Positions 43,101 to 55,385 of a stretch of 64,000 nucleotides of DNA are shown one piece after another. Numbering within the stretch: the first letter of the stretch is position 1; each line of letters begins with the position of its first letter. A model generated the notes under the pieces. That model had not been told where the DNA came from and made no database searches. It saw only the letters and a list, made by a program, of their open reading frames with translations. Position numbers and translations under genes: made by a program. Origin of the DNA: Haematococcus lacustris (taxonomy: Eukaryota > Chlorophyta > Chlorophyceae > Chlamydomonadales > Haematococcaceae); assembly GCA_030144725.1 (NCBI GenBank), contig JASKMD010000029.1:5627538-5691537 (forward strand). Direction: 5' to 3'.

Positions 43101-46100
43101 GTCCAGGCCCTGCAGCAGCAGCTGAGCCGTCAAGGGCCCCCCCGGCGCCCCCCCAGCCCTGCGCCTCCCCCGCCCCCCTCCATGAGCCAGGTGGCGGGGG
43201 GGGTAGGGGCGGGAGGGGGTAGGGGCCTGGGGGCCGCAGGGAACTCACGACCCTGAGCCAGGCAGACCCGGCTGCTCTGGGCTGGAGCCACAGTCTGCTG
43301 CAGCCAGGTGGGCCGCCAGGGGGGCCAGGGGGGGGGGAAGGGGTTAGGGGGCAGGGTGCAGGGGGTATGGGTGGTGCTGGTCAGGTGCACAGCAGCCATG
43401 GTTGGGGGGGGGGGGCGGCAGGAGGCAGGGCAGGGGGAGGGCAGTGACCTGGCTGGCACTCACTCCCTCACTCTCATCACTGGCTGCTACTGCCCCCCTC
43501 TGCCACAAGTATCGCATCTGCTGCTGCTGCTGCAGCTGCGCGGACGGGGCAGCTGGCCCTGGCCCCCCCTGCCCCCTGCCTCCCCCCTCAGCCCACCATC
43601 ACATCCTGGCCCAGCTGACCCAGCTGCTGCCGCGCATCCTGCCCGCCCTCACCATCAAGTCGCGGCTGGAGATGCTGCCTCTGGTGCAGGTCAGTGCAGG
43701 CAGAGGGGGAGGGGGGGGAGCCATGGCAGCAAGGGGGGCATCAGGGGGGCTCTAGGCAGCTAGGGGTAGGGCAGGCTGCTGGCAAGGGGGGTGAGGGGGG
43801 GGTGAGGGGGAGGGCTGGCGCCATACACAGCAGAGCCACCTCCTGCCCTTAATCACACCCCTTGCTAACTGCCCCTCTTACCCCCCTACCCCCACCCCCT
43901 TACCCCCCACCCCCTCCACCCCTCAACCTCCCTACCCCCACCACCCTCAAACCCCCACCCTCCCTGCCCCCCACCCCCTTACCCCCCACCCCTCTCCCCC
44001 CTGCCTCTGAGGCCCCTGTGTCCCTGGTCTCCCCCCTCCAGGCCATCATCCTCGGCAGCCTGGACAACGACACGCGTCAGGCGCTGACCGGCCTGGTGAT
44101 GAGCGGCATCGCCTCGCCTGACCCGGGCCAGCGGGGCGCAGTCGTCGCCATGTGTGCCCAGGTGGCAGCGGCCCTGGGGCGGAACTGGGCCTCGCTGGAG
44201 GTGCTGGGCAACGCCGTGAAGCTGGTGAGGGGGAGGGGGGAGGGGGCAGGGGGGAGGGGGCAGGGGGCAGGGGGCAGGGGGCAGGAGGGTCAGCTGCCAC
44301 AAGGTACCACAAGGTGGTTGAGGGGTGGTTGAGGTGATGCGCGCAGTGGCTGTTGCCTGGGGAGTGCAGCTTACGTGCTGTCTCATGGGGGCAGTAGGCG
44401 GCTGAGCAGGTGCTGAGCAGGTGGCAGGGCAAAGCTGGCCACTGAGGGAGGGGTAGGCGGGACGCAGTAGGGGAGGGGGGTGGTGACTACTGCTCAGCCT
44501 CTGGCCGGGCTGAGCAACTGACTGAGCAAAACTGGTCAGTGATGGAAGGGTGGGAGGAGCTAAGGTGGATGTCGCTGCCCAGGACCCCTGACCCTCCTTC
44601 ATGGCAGCCTAGACCCCCTGACTCGCCTGGACGTCTGTTGCCCCTTGCCTGCTCACTTCCTTTAGGGGGGGCTTCGTTAAGAGCGGGCTTTGTTAGTAGC
44701 GGGGTTAATGGCTCAGCCACCTCTGCCTGCTCACTTCCTTAAGGGGGGGCTGCTCAGCCACCCCTCACCTGCTGCCCCCTCCCCCCTACTGCCACCCCTC
44801 ACCTGCTGCCCCCCTGCTGTCCCTGACTCTGCGCTGCAGGCAACCAGCCCTAGCCCTGAACGCCGCATGCTGGCAGCCGAGATGCTGGCAGCGCTGCTCC
44901 AGTGGCCCCCCTGCCAACCCCCTCCCCCTCCCCAGCACCCCCCCCCTCCACTTCCCGCCCCCCTTCCCGCTCCAGCACCCCCAGCCCCCACCAACTGGCA
45001 GCAGGGGCGGGGGCTGGGCTGGGTGAGCTGGTTGGGAATGGCAGGGAGGGCCCCCCTGCTGTCAGCTCCAGCCTGAGCGCCACGACTGGGGGTGGGGGCG
45101 ACACTGGGGGGGAGGGGGGAGGGGGGGGTCCCTGGGTATGGGGCAGGGGGGGAGGGGCTGGGCCAGCCGCTGGTGGATGTGGGTGCCACCTCGGGGCTGC
45201 TGCTGCAAGCGCTGCATCGGCTGGCCGAGGACAGGATGGAGCAGGTGGGTGGGGGTGGGGTGGGGGTGGGGGGGGGTGGGCGGGGGTCAGCCAGGCCCAG
45301 AGTTGGGGCGTCTTGTGGGGCTGAAGCTGGGCTGAAGCTGGGCTGAAGCTGGGCTAAAGCTGGGCTGAAGCTGGGCTGAAGCTGGGCCTGGTGCTGTTGA
45401 GTCTGGGGTCTATGTGTCTGGGGTAAGGGGGTTGGGGGGATAGGCCTGCAAGGGAGATGCAAGGCCTGGGGGTGGGACCAAGGCAGTGGGCGTGGGAGGG
45501 TGGGGCAGGGAGGGTGTGCTGGCTGGGGGTGGGGGTGGGGCCTTGACCTGTGGTAGCCCTGGACGTGGTTGAAGGGGGTGGCATGGGGTAGGGGGGGTGG
45601 CATGGGGTAGGGTCAGGGAGGGTGCCTGGGTACGTGGCCCATCTTGTGTGACCTGCAGCTTGAAAGTGTGTCCAGTCACGCTGTGCAGGTGCGTGTGGCA
45701 GCAGTGGATGCGCTGACGGCACTGCTGGCCCCAGGCAGCCTGCCCTTTTCCCCCCCGCACTACCTGGCTCTGGAGGTGAGCCCTGGGCAGCAGGGGGGGC
45801 CGCAGGGGCCGCAGGGGCTGCAGGGGCAGGGGCCGCAGGGGCAGGGGCCGCAGGGGGCAGGGGCCAGGGGGCAGGGGGCACAGCGCCAGGGGGTGAAGGG
45901 GCAGCGCCAGGTCCGGGTCAGGGGGCCCTCAGGGGCCGCAGGGGCAGGGCCAGGGCGGTGGAGGGGTTAGGGCTAGGGCGTGCAGGCACTGGCGCCAGGG
46001 GCTCGGCCCCACTGGCTGACCCCCTCGCTGCCTATCCCTGGCATCAGCCCCCCCTGCTCCCTTGCCCTCCCGCCTGCCCCCTCACCCGCCCTCCCACTTG

Positions 46101-47528
46101 CCACTGCCACCCCGCCTGCCTGCCTGCTGCTGCTGCTGCTGCTTGCCCAGGAGTTGGTGCTTCAGCTGCTGCGCGACGGGGCAGAGTGCGTGGCCTCCTC
46201 CACCGCCACCAGGCTGCTGCCGGCCTTGCAGGTGCAGGGCGGGGCTGGGGGCCTTGGCTGGGGTGCCGGCTTCGCCGCTATATCAGTGGCGGGCAGCCAG
46301 GAACAGCGCAAGCGGGGATTGCAAACAGTGCAAAGGGTGATGATGACCAACGACCTGCCATTAAGAGGCAGGCAGGCAGGTCATTGGTTAGCCCCTGCCC
46401 CGGCCCCTGCCTTTGAGTTCGGACCTGTCCACCTTTAGCCCTGCTCCTGCTGCTGCTCCTCTGCCCCCTGCCACTGACTCTGCCCCCGCCCCCGCCCCTT
46501 GACAGGCCTGGGCAGCAGACCCCGTCCTGCTGACCGCCTCCCTGGTCAGCAAGCTGGTGGGCCAGGCGGGGCGACACCTGCGCGCCAGCCAGCCCGCAGC
46601 CAGCCCCCCCTACCCCGCAGCAGTCACCGGGCCGGGAGGCCAGGCAGGGCACTGGCCAGGGGCGGCAGCCGAGGGTCAGGGTCAGGGTCAGGGTCAGGGT
46701 CAGAGTCATGTGAGACACCCCAGTGCTAGCAACCTGGCGGCCATCGCCACTGCAGCGGGGGGCGTTGCCGGCAGCACTGCAGAGGCTGAGGCAGCAGGTG
46801 GGTGGAGCTCTTGCCTGCCCTCTTGAAACAAGGGCCAGCAGCAGCAGGGGGCTCATCACCTCCCCTGCCCAGCCCAGCCCAGCCCTGGCCTGGCATTGCC
46901 TGTGCATGCCCCCAGTAGAGAAGCCCCTGCCTGCTCTGCACAGCCTAGTCCATGCAGACTAGCCCCTGCAGCCTCCCCACCCCAACTCCTATACCCCCTA
47001 CCCCTTGCTGACCCCTTCTCCCCCCCTCTCCCCCCGAGGGCCTCCCTGCCATACTCCCCTGACCTCCCCCACCCCCTCCCCCCCTTCCCCCCTCCCCACC
47101 TCCCCCACCTCCCCACCCCCACCTCCCCCACCCTCTCTCCTGCATCTGACCTTCCTCCCCTCAGGACCCTGGCTTGCTGCGGTCCACCCCTCTCCTCTCC
47201 TCCCCCTCACCTGCCCTCACACTCCACTGCTCTTGAACCCCCCCTGCCCTGCCCTCCCCGCCCCCCCTGCCCCCCCTGCCCCTTTGCCCCCCCTACCCCC
47301 CTGCCCCCCCGCCCCCCTGCTGCAGGCCCTGGCCCTGAGGCAGCAGCCCCCCCCATCTACCGCCTGCCAGGTCTGACCGTGGTCACACGCGGCAGCGCCA
47401 CCAACCTGGCCGCACCCCCCCACCCCTCAGATCATGACCCCGACAGGGGCAGTGGTAATGGGCCCAGGGGGGGCACACGCGGCAGTGACCCCGGCTTACC
47501 CCCCGTCCCCCCCATCCCTCCCCCGCGT

Positions 47529-47565
<37 letters not shown>

Positions 47566-50500
47566 CTGTGTGGGGCCCGCCCCTTGCCGCCACCGGGCAC
47601 CGCCTGTCTGGGTCCATGCCCTCCTTAGCCCCCCATGAGGGTGAGGGGGGCGGGGGCAGGGGGGGGGAGGGGCAGGGGGGGCCCCCCCCCTGGCCTGACC
47701 CCCCGCCCCTCCCTCCACCTCCAATGGCAGCACAGCCTCAGCAGCCTGGGGGGTCTGGGGGGGGTGCTGGGCATACCAGAGGTGGCCCTGGGGGGGGGGG
47801 CAGCTGGCTGGTCACACTTCAGGACCCTGAGTCACTCGCATGGAGGCGGGGCGCATGGAGCCCGGCTGCTGGCCCCTGGGGCGGCCCAGTTCAATGCCAA
47901 GCGCTTTGACAGCTACCACCAGCAGGTGGGGTGGGCAGCTGCCCCTGGCTGCACAGGGCTGCGAGTGAGAGGGTGGTTGGGGCACAGCCGGGTGAGGTGG
48001 TGGCGGGGGCGGGGGGCTGGCAGCTGGTGAGGACACAGGGAGGGTCTAACAAACCATGCTAGCCCCACACTCCCCTCCCCCTCCCTCTTCCCCTCTCCGG
48101 CCCTCTCCCTCCCCCCCCTTGCCCTCTTCCTTCTTCGCCCCCCGGGCCCCTCCCCCTCTGCCTCCGCCTCGCCTCCCCTCCCCCGCTCCCATCCTCCCTT
48201 ACCTCCCCGTCACTCCCCTCGCTCCCCTCACTCCCCTCACTCCCCTCGCTCCCCTCGCTCCCCTCACTCCCCTCACTCCCCTCACTCCCCTCGCTCCCCT
48301 CACTCCCCTCACTCCCCTCACTCCCCTCGCTCCCCTCACTCCCCTCACTCCCCTCGCTCCCCTCACTCCCCGCCCACAGCCATGGGGTCAACAGCCTGTC
48401 CTGTGTTGTGCTGCTGGTCATGGTCCAGGCCGCACACCAGCTGCTGAGCGCGTTCACAGCCCTGGTGCCCCTCATGCGCACCGCAGCCCTGGCCACCTGC
48501 CCCCTGGCACTGGCCCTGGCAGCCAGCCCCGCCCCCTCGGCCGCCCCCCCTCCAGACCTCCAGCTCCAGCCACTAGGACCTCAGCACCTGCCTGGCGCCG
48601 CATGGAGTGGGGCGCACGGCACAGTCGAGAATGACAACAAGGGGTGTGAGAGGGACCTCGAGGGGGGGGCGGGGCTGGGGCCAGTGGCTGGCTCTGTGTT
48701 TGAAAGGGCCGCCCTCATGGCAGCCACAGCAGCTGCACACTCAGCCCACCTGGGGGCAATTGGGTCGCAGGACCCGGAGCAGCAGAGGGGTGCAGGGGGG
48801 GAGGGGGGGCCTGCCCTGCACGCTGTGACCCACCACCCCCTGGTGTCTCGCCGCACCACCCCCACCACCGGGGCACTCCCTCTGCCCACCCTCCCCACCC
48901 CACCACCGCTCCTGGGACCCTCCTCGTGCTCCCTCCAAGTTCACCCCACGCCTCCGCGCCAGCCCACTGCAGCACACGAGCCTCGAGACATCGTCGAGCC
49001 TCGCGGAACCCTCGAGTCTCGAGACGGCCTGACTGACACAGACGTGCGGTCCCACAGCGTCGACACGGTGGTGGTGAACGGCAGCGACCCGGGTGGCTGT
49101 GCGTTCATGCACGCCTCATGCGCCACCAGCAGGGCCACCTCCACCTCCACCCCCCTGGCCGCCACCCAGGCTGGGGGGGCGGGGGGCAGGGCCCAGGGGC
49201 TAGGCAGCTCCAGGCTGGGCGCCATGCACACCGCGGTGTGTGGGTGGCTGGTCCAGGGGGGGGAGGGGGATGAGGGGGAGGGGGGGCCGGGTCAGGTGGT
49301 GGATGCCAGTGGTCCTGAAGGCTGGGGCGGGGCCAGTGGGGGGCAGCTGCTGCAGGCCTGGGCTGCGGGGCAGGGTGGCGGCGGGGCGGCTTGGCCAGTG
49401 GTGCAGTGGGTGGTGCAGGCGGTGCTGCCTGAGCTGCTGCACCAGGCTGCCCTGCTGCCCCCGCCCTGTCTGCCCAACACGATAGTGGCCGTTGGGGTTG
49501 TGGGAGGCAGGGGGGACGGGGGCTGGGGGAGGGGGGAGGGGGCGGAGGAGCAGCAGGGGGTGGGCCAGCTGCGGGCAGACCTGGCCTTGGCGGTGGAGGC
49601 CATTGCTCGGGTCTTTGGTGAGTGCTGGAGGGGAGGGGAGGGGAGGGGCTGGTGGGAGGTGCTGGTTGGCAGCTGGGAGGTGGAGAGGCGTGGCGGTGGG
49701 AGGGGTGGAAGGAGGCGTGAGCAGGGGGGTAGACACGGCCTGGATCCTCCATGACCTGCTGTGTGACCTGCTCTGACCTGCGCCTCAGCGTGGACCCGCC
49801 CACTCGCCCCTGCCCCCCACCCCCCGCCCCCCCGCCCCCCCCGCTCCCGTCTCAAAGCAACCCTGCTGCCTACCCGCTCTTCCATCCACCACCTTTGCCT
49901 GCAGGCCCGGCCTTTGCGAGCCATGTGCTGCTGCCAGTGCTGAGCCAGGCAGCCTGCGCCCAGGACCCAGGCAGCTCAGGCAGCAGCGGGCAGGCGCAGG
50001 GCGCGGCAGAGCTGTCCTCCGCATCATCAACAGGGGGCAAACAGGTCAGGGCGCCACCCAGGGGGCGGCAGCGGCAACGTGACCCCCTGCTCACTTGCTG
50101 CCTGCCCCTGCTTTGCTGCTGCTGCCCCTGCTGCTGCTGGGGCTGCTGGGGCTGCTGCTGGGGCTGCTGCTGCCCTCCCTGGGCCCTGGGTGGTTGCAGC
50201 CAGCTGCAGTGGCAACGGTAGGGGTAGCGTTCCTTGCTCTGACCAAGGACAGCCTGGTGCTGAGGTGAGTGCTCTGTCAAGCTGTGGGGCGGCCGGGGTT
50301 AGGGGTTAGGGTTAGGGTCTAACCCCTAACCCTAACCCTAACCCTAACCCTAACCCTAACCCTAACCCTAACCCAAGCTGTGGGGCGGCCGCCTGTTGCT
50401 GAGACACACCGGGTTTCAGCTGTCACGGCCTAAACCTAACCCTTGTCGTAATGCGTGACAACAATGACGCATGTTGAGCTGATTGCCAGCAATGTGTAGT

Positions 50501-52433
50501 GGGCACGGGGGGTCCAGTCAGGCGCAGTCAGGGGGGGCGGCAGAGCTGATGATGATGCTGGCAGCTGCTGGGATGACGGGGCGCTGAGCCCCCCCCCCTC
50601 ACCCCCCCTCCTCTCACCCCGGCCACCTGCTGCTGCCCCCCCCAGGCACCCCCCTGGGCTGCCCCTCCCCCCCCTGGGCCTATCAGAACACACCGCCAGG
50701 TAGGAGGAGGGGGCGGGGGGGGGCGGCCTCAGCCTGACCCACCTCTACACCAGTGCCTAGCTTCACCGGGGAGGGGGGGCAGGGGGCTGTGGGGCAGGGG
50801 GGGCAGGGGGGGCAGGGGGGCCAGGGGGGGCAGCAGGGGCAGCGCCGTGCTGGTGAGGCGCCTGATGATGAAGGGGCCAGGCAGGGGTGTGTGGGTGCCG
50901 GCTTCCAGCTGCTGCCCCCCATTGCCCCTGCCCCTGCCCCTGCCCCTGCCCCTGCCCCTGCCCCTGCCCCTGCCCCTGCCCCTGCCTCTGCCCCTGCCCC
51001 TGCCCCTGCCCCTGCCCCTGCCCCCTGCCCCTGCCCCTGCCCCTGCCCCTGCCCCTGCCCCTGCCCCTGCCCCTGCCCCTGCCCCTGCCCCTGCCCCTGC
51101 CCCAGTGGCCCCGGTAGCCACCCTGCCTACCCTTGCCACTGCTGCCCGCTGGCTGCTGGCTGCTGGCAGCTGCCAGGGCGCGCCTGCTGCCGCTGCTGCT
51201 GGGGGGGCTGCTGCCCGCCACCGCCCCCTCCCCTGGCCTGGGTCGCTGGCTGCTGGAGCTGCTGGAGGGGGCGGGGGGGGCGGGTCACAGGGGCGTGTCC
51301 TGGGTCACGCACTGCCTGCCTGTGAGTCCAATGACAGCAGCAGGGGCCGGGCCACAGGGGCATGATGAGAAGGCAGCAGCTCGCTAGGGCAGGGCAGGGC
51401 AGGGCAGGGCAGGGCAGGGCAGGGCAGGGCAGGGCAGGGCAGGGCAGGGCAGGGCTGCAACTGGCAACCGGCGCGCTAAACCTCGGCAGCAGCTGTGCGG
51501 CAGCCCCCACGCAGACTCCAGATGGAGTGGCCCCCTTGCCCCCCCTCACCTGGCTGTGAGTGCCTGCTGCTGTGCGCCCCCTGCCTCATCGCCTCCAGAG
51601 AGCGGTGTGCCTGCAGGACCGCTTTGCTTGCCCGCCTGCCCAACTGCCTGCCTGCTTCATACGCAACTGGCTGATGAGGGCAATGGGCACTCAACAGCAA
51701 AATGCCACTGACAATGGCTATGCCTCCAGCAGTCAATGGGATGCAGCATGCTGTCAATGACTCAGCACCTGGCCTAACCTGCTGCCCCCCTCCCTCAGCA
51801 CCTGGCCTGACCTGCTGCCCCCCCCCACTGGGCCCTGCTGCTGCAGGAGCTGTCTGCCGCCGTCGTCTTCGCCTGCTGCCTGCACAGCCCTGCCCTGCCT
51901 GAGGTGCTGTCCGCCCTGGAGACCTGCCTGCTGGCCGGCCCCACCTGCACCCTCCAGCAACGGCCCTGGGGCTGGGGCTGGGGCTGGGGCTGGGGCTGGG
52001 GTGGGGGGTTCCCCAGGCAAGCAGGCGGCAGCCAGCAATGCTGGCCTGGTTGCTGCGGCACTAGTGCGGGGCGTGCTGCCGCTGGAGGCAGTTGGCGCAC
52101 TAATGACACGAAGGTGAGGGCTGTGCGGCAGCAGGGGGGTCGGGCTATGAGCCTCCTCCCTCCCCCTCCCTCTCCCCCTTCCCTTCCCCCTCCCCCTCCC
52201 CCTCCCCCTCCCCCTCCCCCTCCCCCTCCCCCTCCCCCTCCCCCTCCCCCTCCCCCTCCCCCTCCCCCTCCCCCTCCCCCTCCCCCTCCCCCTCCCCCTC
52301 CCCCTCCCCCTCCCCCTCCCCCTCCCCCTCCCCCTCCCCCTCCCCCTCCCCTCCCCCTCCCCCTCCCCCTCCCCTCCCCCTCCCCCTCCCCCTCCCCCTC
52401 CCCCTCCCCCTCCCCTCCCCCTCCCCCTCCCCC

Positions 52434-52496
<63 letters not shown>

Positions 52497-54672
52497 CCCT
52501 CCCCCTCCCCCTCCCCCTCCCCCTCCCCCTCCCCCTCCCCCTCCCCCTCCCCCTCCCCTCCCCCTCCCCCTCCCCCTCCCCCACCTGCCCCCACTCTGGT
52601 CGCAGGGTCATGCCGCCTCTGATGGTGTTGCTGGGGGGCGAGCAGCCCCGGGTGCAGGCGGCCTGCTGTGAGGTGCTGCTGGACGTGCTGCTGCTGTACC
52701 GCGACACACCCCAGCTGGTGGACCAGGCAGGCTCTCCTACACATCCCACTGCCTTAGGCGCCCAGTCTCCTCGACGGCTCCTTGCCTGCACCCACCAACA
52801 CATTCCCGCCCAGCTGCCCGCCTATCCACCCGCCTGGCCCATCCAGCCTACCCGCCTGATTGCTGTAGCGGGGGTGGAGCTCTCTGCAGTGGATGGTGAC
52901 CCCCCCACCAGCCCCCTACCTGGCAGCGCAAAACGATCTGGGGCTCCGCAAAACATAACTCACCAAAGCTGCTTCAGCAAACCCTGCCATGTCATACCTA
53001 CCAACCAACCAACCACCTCTGCCGTGTCATACTCCACGAGTCGCGCCACAACACTGTGCTCCTTCCTGACGTCTGAACTGTTGGCCCACCAGCCACCGCA
53101 CCCCCAAGGGCTGGCCCTCACCCTCACCCTGTGGTGGGCAGGCTCAACTTGCTCAACCGCTCCTCGCAGCACCCGCCAGTCAACCCCCACACACGGGGAA
53201 CTGCCCACCTGCTCGCAGCACCCGCCCCGGGACTGCCCGCCAGCCACCCGCCACCACCTTGCTGGCCTCCACCCTCACCCCCAAACACAGAGCCCCTCCA
53301 TGATTCAACCTTTCCCATCCGTAGCCCACAACTGATGAGGCATAATCAGGCTCTCTGCTGCCTTGTTGCCCCTCGCACCCAACACCCCACACCACCTCCT
53401 GCCTGCCCGCAGGCTTGCACAGTGTTTGACGGCCTGCTGCAGCAGGGACCGCCCCCACTGCGCCTCGCGGTGCTCGCGGCTGGCCAGCGGCTGGCAGCGG
53501 CAGTGTCTCCGCAAGCTGTCCGCAGTGCGCCCGCAGCTGCACAGCTGGAGTGGCTGCTGCAAGTGGGTGCGGATGGCATGGTAGAGGCCTTGGGGATGCG
53601 GTTTGCGAGCCAGTGCTGCATGGACGAGAGCTCCATGTGTATTGGCCTTTGCTCGTCCCCTGGCCTGCTGCCTGCCCTCATGGCTGCTGCTGCTTGCCCT
53701 GACTGGGTGCAAACCAGCCCCCCTCCGCGGGCCTCAGTGCCTTTTGCAGTGAGCACAATGTGAGTGCAGTCTTGTGTGCCTCGTGCATGTGCCTCGCGCA
53801 TGAGACAAAATAAGAGCACACGGCACTGCTGACAGCTATGCTCAGCTATGCTAGCAGCTGATGTCGTAGCGGCTGCGAACCCCTGTTGGCCCAGATGACC
53901 AAGTGCCAACCTCTTACCCCCACCCCCCTTCCCCCTGCGCCTGCAGGTATGCCAGGCCCAGGCTGCCCACCTCGTGCACCAGTACTCGCACCCGGAACCC
54001 TCCTCAGGCCCGCCCTCCAGCCCCTCCAGCTCCACCCTCGAGCAGCAGCGCGCGCTCGCAGCGCAACTGGTCCACATCCTCGCCACGGTGCACTCGTACG
54101 AGGTGCGGTTGCCGCGCCTGCAAACGCGCCTGCTCGCGGCGAGCGAGGCACTGAGTCGAGGGGGCAAGGGGCTCCTCGGTGAGCAGGGAACCACGTTGCT
54201 TGCAGCCATATCGGGCGGCAGGCAGCAGCACACCGCACCACTTTACTCGGCTCCCGCGGCTGCAGCCATGCAGGGAGGACCACACCAGCAGCAGGGGCAG
54301 AAGGGAGGAGGCCAAGGGGGACATGGGGTTCAGAAGGGAGGGGTCGCAGCGAGCGAGGAGGGGGTGGCCGTGGGGGCGGTAATGGGCAGCGTGCCCCGGA
54401 GCCCGTTTGGGGGTCAGCACACATCCGGGATGCCTCAGGGGCAGGGACCGGGGGGAAGCCCAGCACCGGCAGCTGGCGCCCTGCGCCCAGGGTCAGGGAT
54501 GCACACCCCGGTTCCCACGCCTCTTGGCGCCATGCTTGCGTCACCCGAGCCAACCTCGGCTCAACCCGCAGCCCGCAACGAGGACAGTTCCGCGTTGTCT
54601 TCGAGGTTCGGGCGCTTTAAAGCCAGGCTGCTGCAAGGGGCCGGCGCACAGACTGGGAATACACACAACTGA
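40176..54672 (+). CDS. RELCH-like protein (LisH, coiled coil, HEAT repeats)
   Basis: Homolog of animal RELCH/KIAA1468, a RAB11-binding factor that moves sterol from recycling endosomes to the Golgi; its algal role is inferred. First exon 40176-40256 ([15 protein letters not shown]). LisH-like segments: [25 protein letters not shown] (40370-40457) and [26 protein letters not shown] (from 42188). Gln-rich coiled coils: from 41630, 42834-42969 and 43101-43189. HEAT exons, approximate: to 43690, 44041-44224, 44840, 45160-45244, 45659-45775, 46151-46231, 46505, 47325-47924, 48380-49618 ([26 protein letters not shown]), 49904, 50219-50270, 51846, 52606-52726, 53412-53560 and 53947-54672. Order matches RELCH throughout ([36 protein letters not shown]). 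Single-G frame breaks at 40392-40396, about 41664-41669 and 42226-42229. Several exon borders unsure. Confidence 0.8.
40880..41083. repeat. (CCCA)n tetranucleotide array
   Basis: About 50 copies of CCCA after the third exon of the RELCH-like gene. Confidence 0.95.
41527..41565. repeat. short degenerate CCCTAA tract
   Basis: Five or six imperfect telomere-type units (CCCTAA, TCCTAA, CCCTGA) in an intron. Confidence 0.6.
45310..45392. repeat. CTGAAGCTGGG tandem repeat
   Basis: About six to seven copies of a 12-bp unit GGGCTGAAGCTG in an intron of the RELCH-like gene. Confidence 0.85.
48196..48372. repeat. (CTCCCCTCR)n array
   Basis: About 20 copies of a 9-bp unit ACTCCCCTC/GCTCCCCTC just before the long exon beginning near 48380. 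Confidence 0.9.
50279..50390. repeat. interstitial telomeric repeat with flanking 16-bp duplication
   Basis: The 16-mer AAGCTGTGGGGCGGCC occurs at 50279-50294 and 50375-50390. Between them (50295-50374) lie about three TTAGGG-type units followed by about ten CCCTAA units, a head-to-head arrangement. It is in an intron of the RELCH-like gene. Confidence 0.9.
50924..51106. repeat. (CCCCTG)n hexamer array
   Basis: About 30 copies of CCCCTG, with one CCTCTG variant and one phase slip near 51025. Confidence 0.95.
51389..51454. repeat. (GGGCA)n pentamer array
   Basis: About 13 perfect copies, same unit as the array at 1266-1406. Confidence 0.9.
52158..52582. repeat. (CCCCCT)n array with 59-base C homopolymer
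   Basis: Hexamer CCCCCT repeats enclose an uninterrupted run of C from 52435 to 52493. In an intron of the RELCH-like gene; the exon resumes near 52606. Confidence 0.95.
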
Positions 54673-55385
54673 ACGGACCCAACGTTGCGAGGCATAGAAG
54701 GAAGCATAGCATGCAGTTGACGTACTTAATCTAACGATGGATTATGTTATCGGCCCACCATTGTTGCTACACTGTTTGCGAACAACGTTGCGCAGCGACG
54801 AACAGTATGTACACCAAACTCTCCGGGACATCCGGCCAGCTGGTACCGACCGCGAGAGCTGTCCCATTGAGCTAGTGACCGCGCCTGCTCAACCTCGGTA
54901 CTAGGCGCAGGCAGCGGGTGGACATCCTAGACGCCGACGACAGCTAGTAACAACAGTTGCAGCGGCTACAGTGATGCAAAATATAGTCCATCATCTAGGC
55001 ATTGCGAGTCATGCATGAATGCGCAGGTGGAGGCGCGTGCACTGCTGTTATGCCAGCCCCTAAGTGAGCATAATTAGAGTGTGGTACAATCTCCAGCAGA
55101 GTCAAAGGATCCATAGGAGCAGAGGCCTGGAGATCCTTTACTTTCAACTTTATCAACTAACATTAGATGCTCCTCCAAAGCTCCCCATTCCTCCCTCTCC
55201 TTTTCCTCCCCATCCCAATCTTCATCTCCAACCCCAGCCCCATCACCGACAACGAGAGCAGTGTCCAATAAACAGCCATCCAACACCCTCGCAACATACA
55301 CGATCAACACTAAAGCGCCGTACTCTCGTTTCAATAAAAGACTCCGTCTCTGAACCTAGACTACAAACAATTTACTAGGTTTGAA
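54673..55385. other. tail-to-tail intergenic region
   Basis: 713 bp between the stops of the RELCH-like (+) and BIG-like (-) genes. Clearly AT-richer than the surroundings, no repeat and no coding signal; the two 3' UTRs and terminators should lie here. Confidence 0.45.

Noticed and set aside
46672..46705. GGGTCA repeats as another telomeric insertion
   Set aside because: The unit is GGGTCA, not TTAGGG, and there is no flanking duplication.
50753..51365. Ala/Pro or Cys/Pro frames
   Set aside because: Translations of the (CCCCTG)n array in an intron of the RELCH-like gene.
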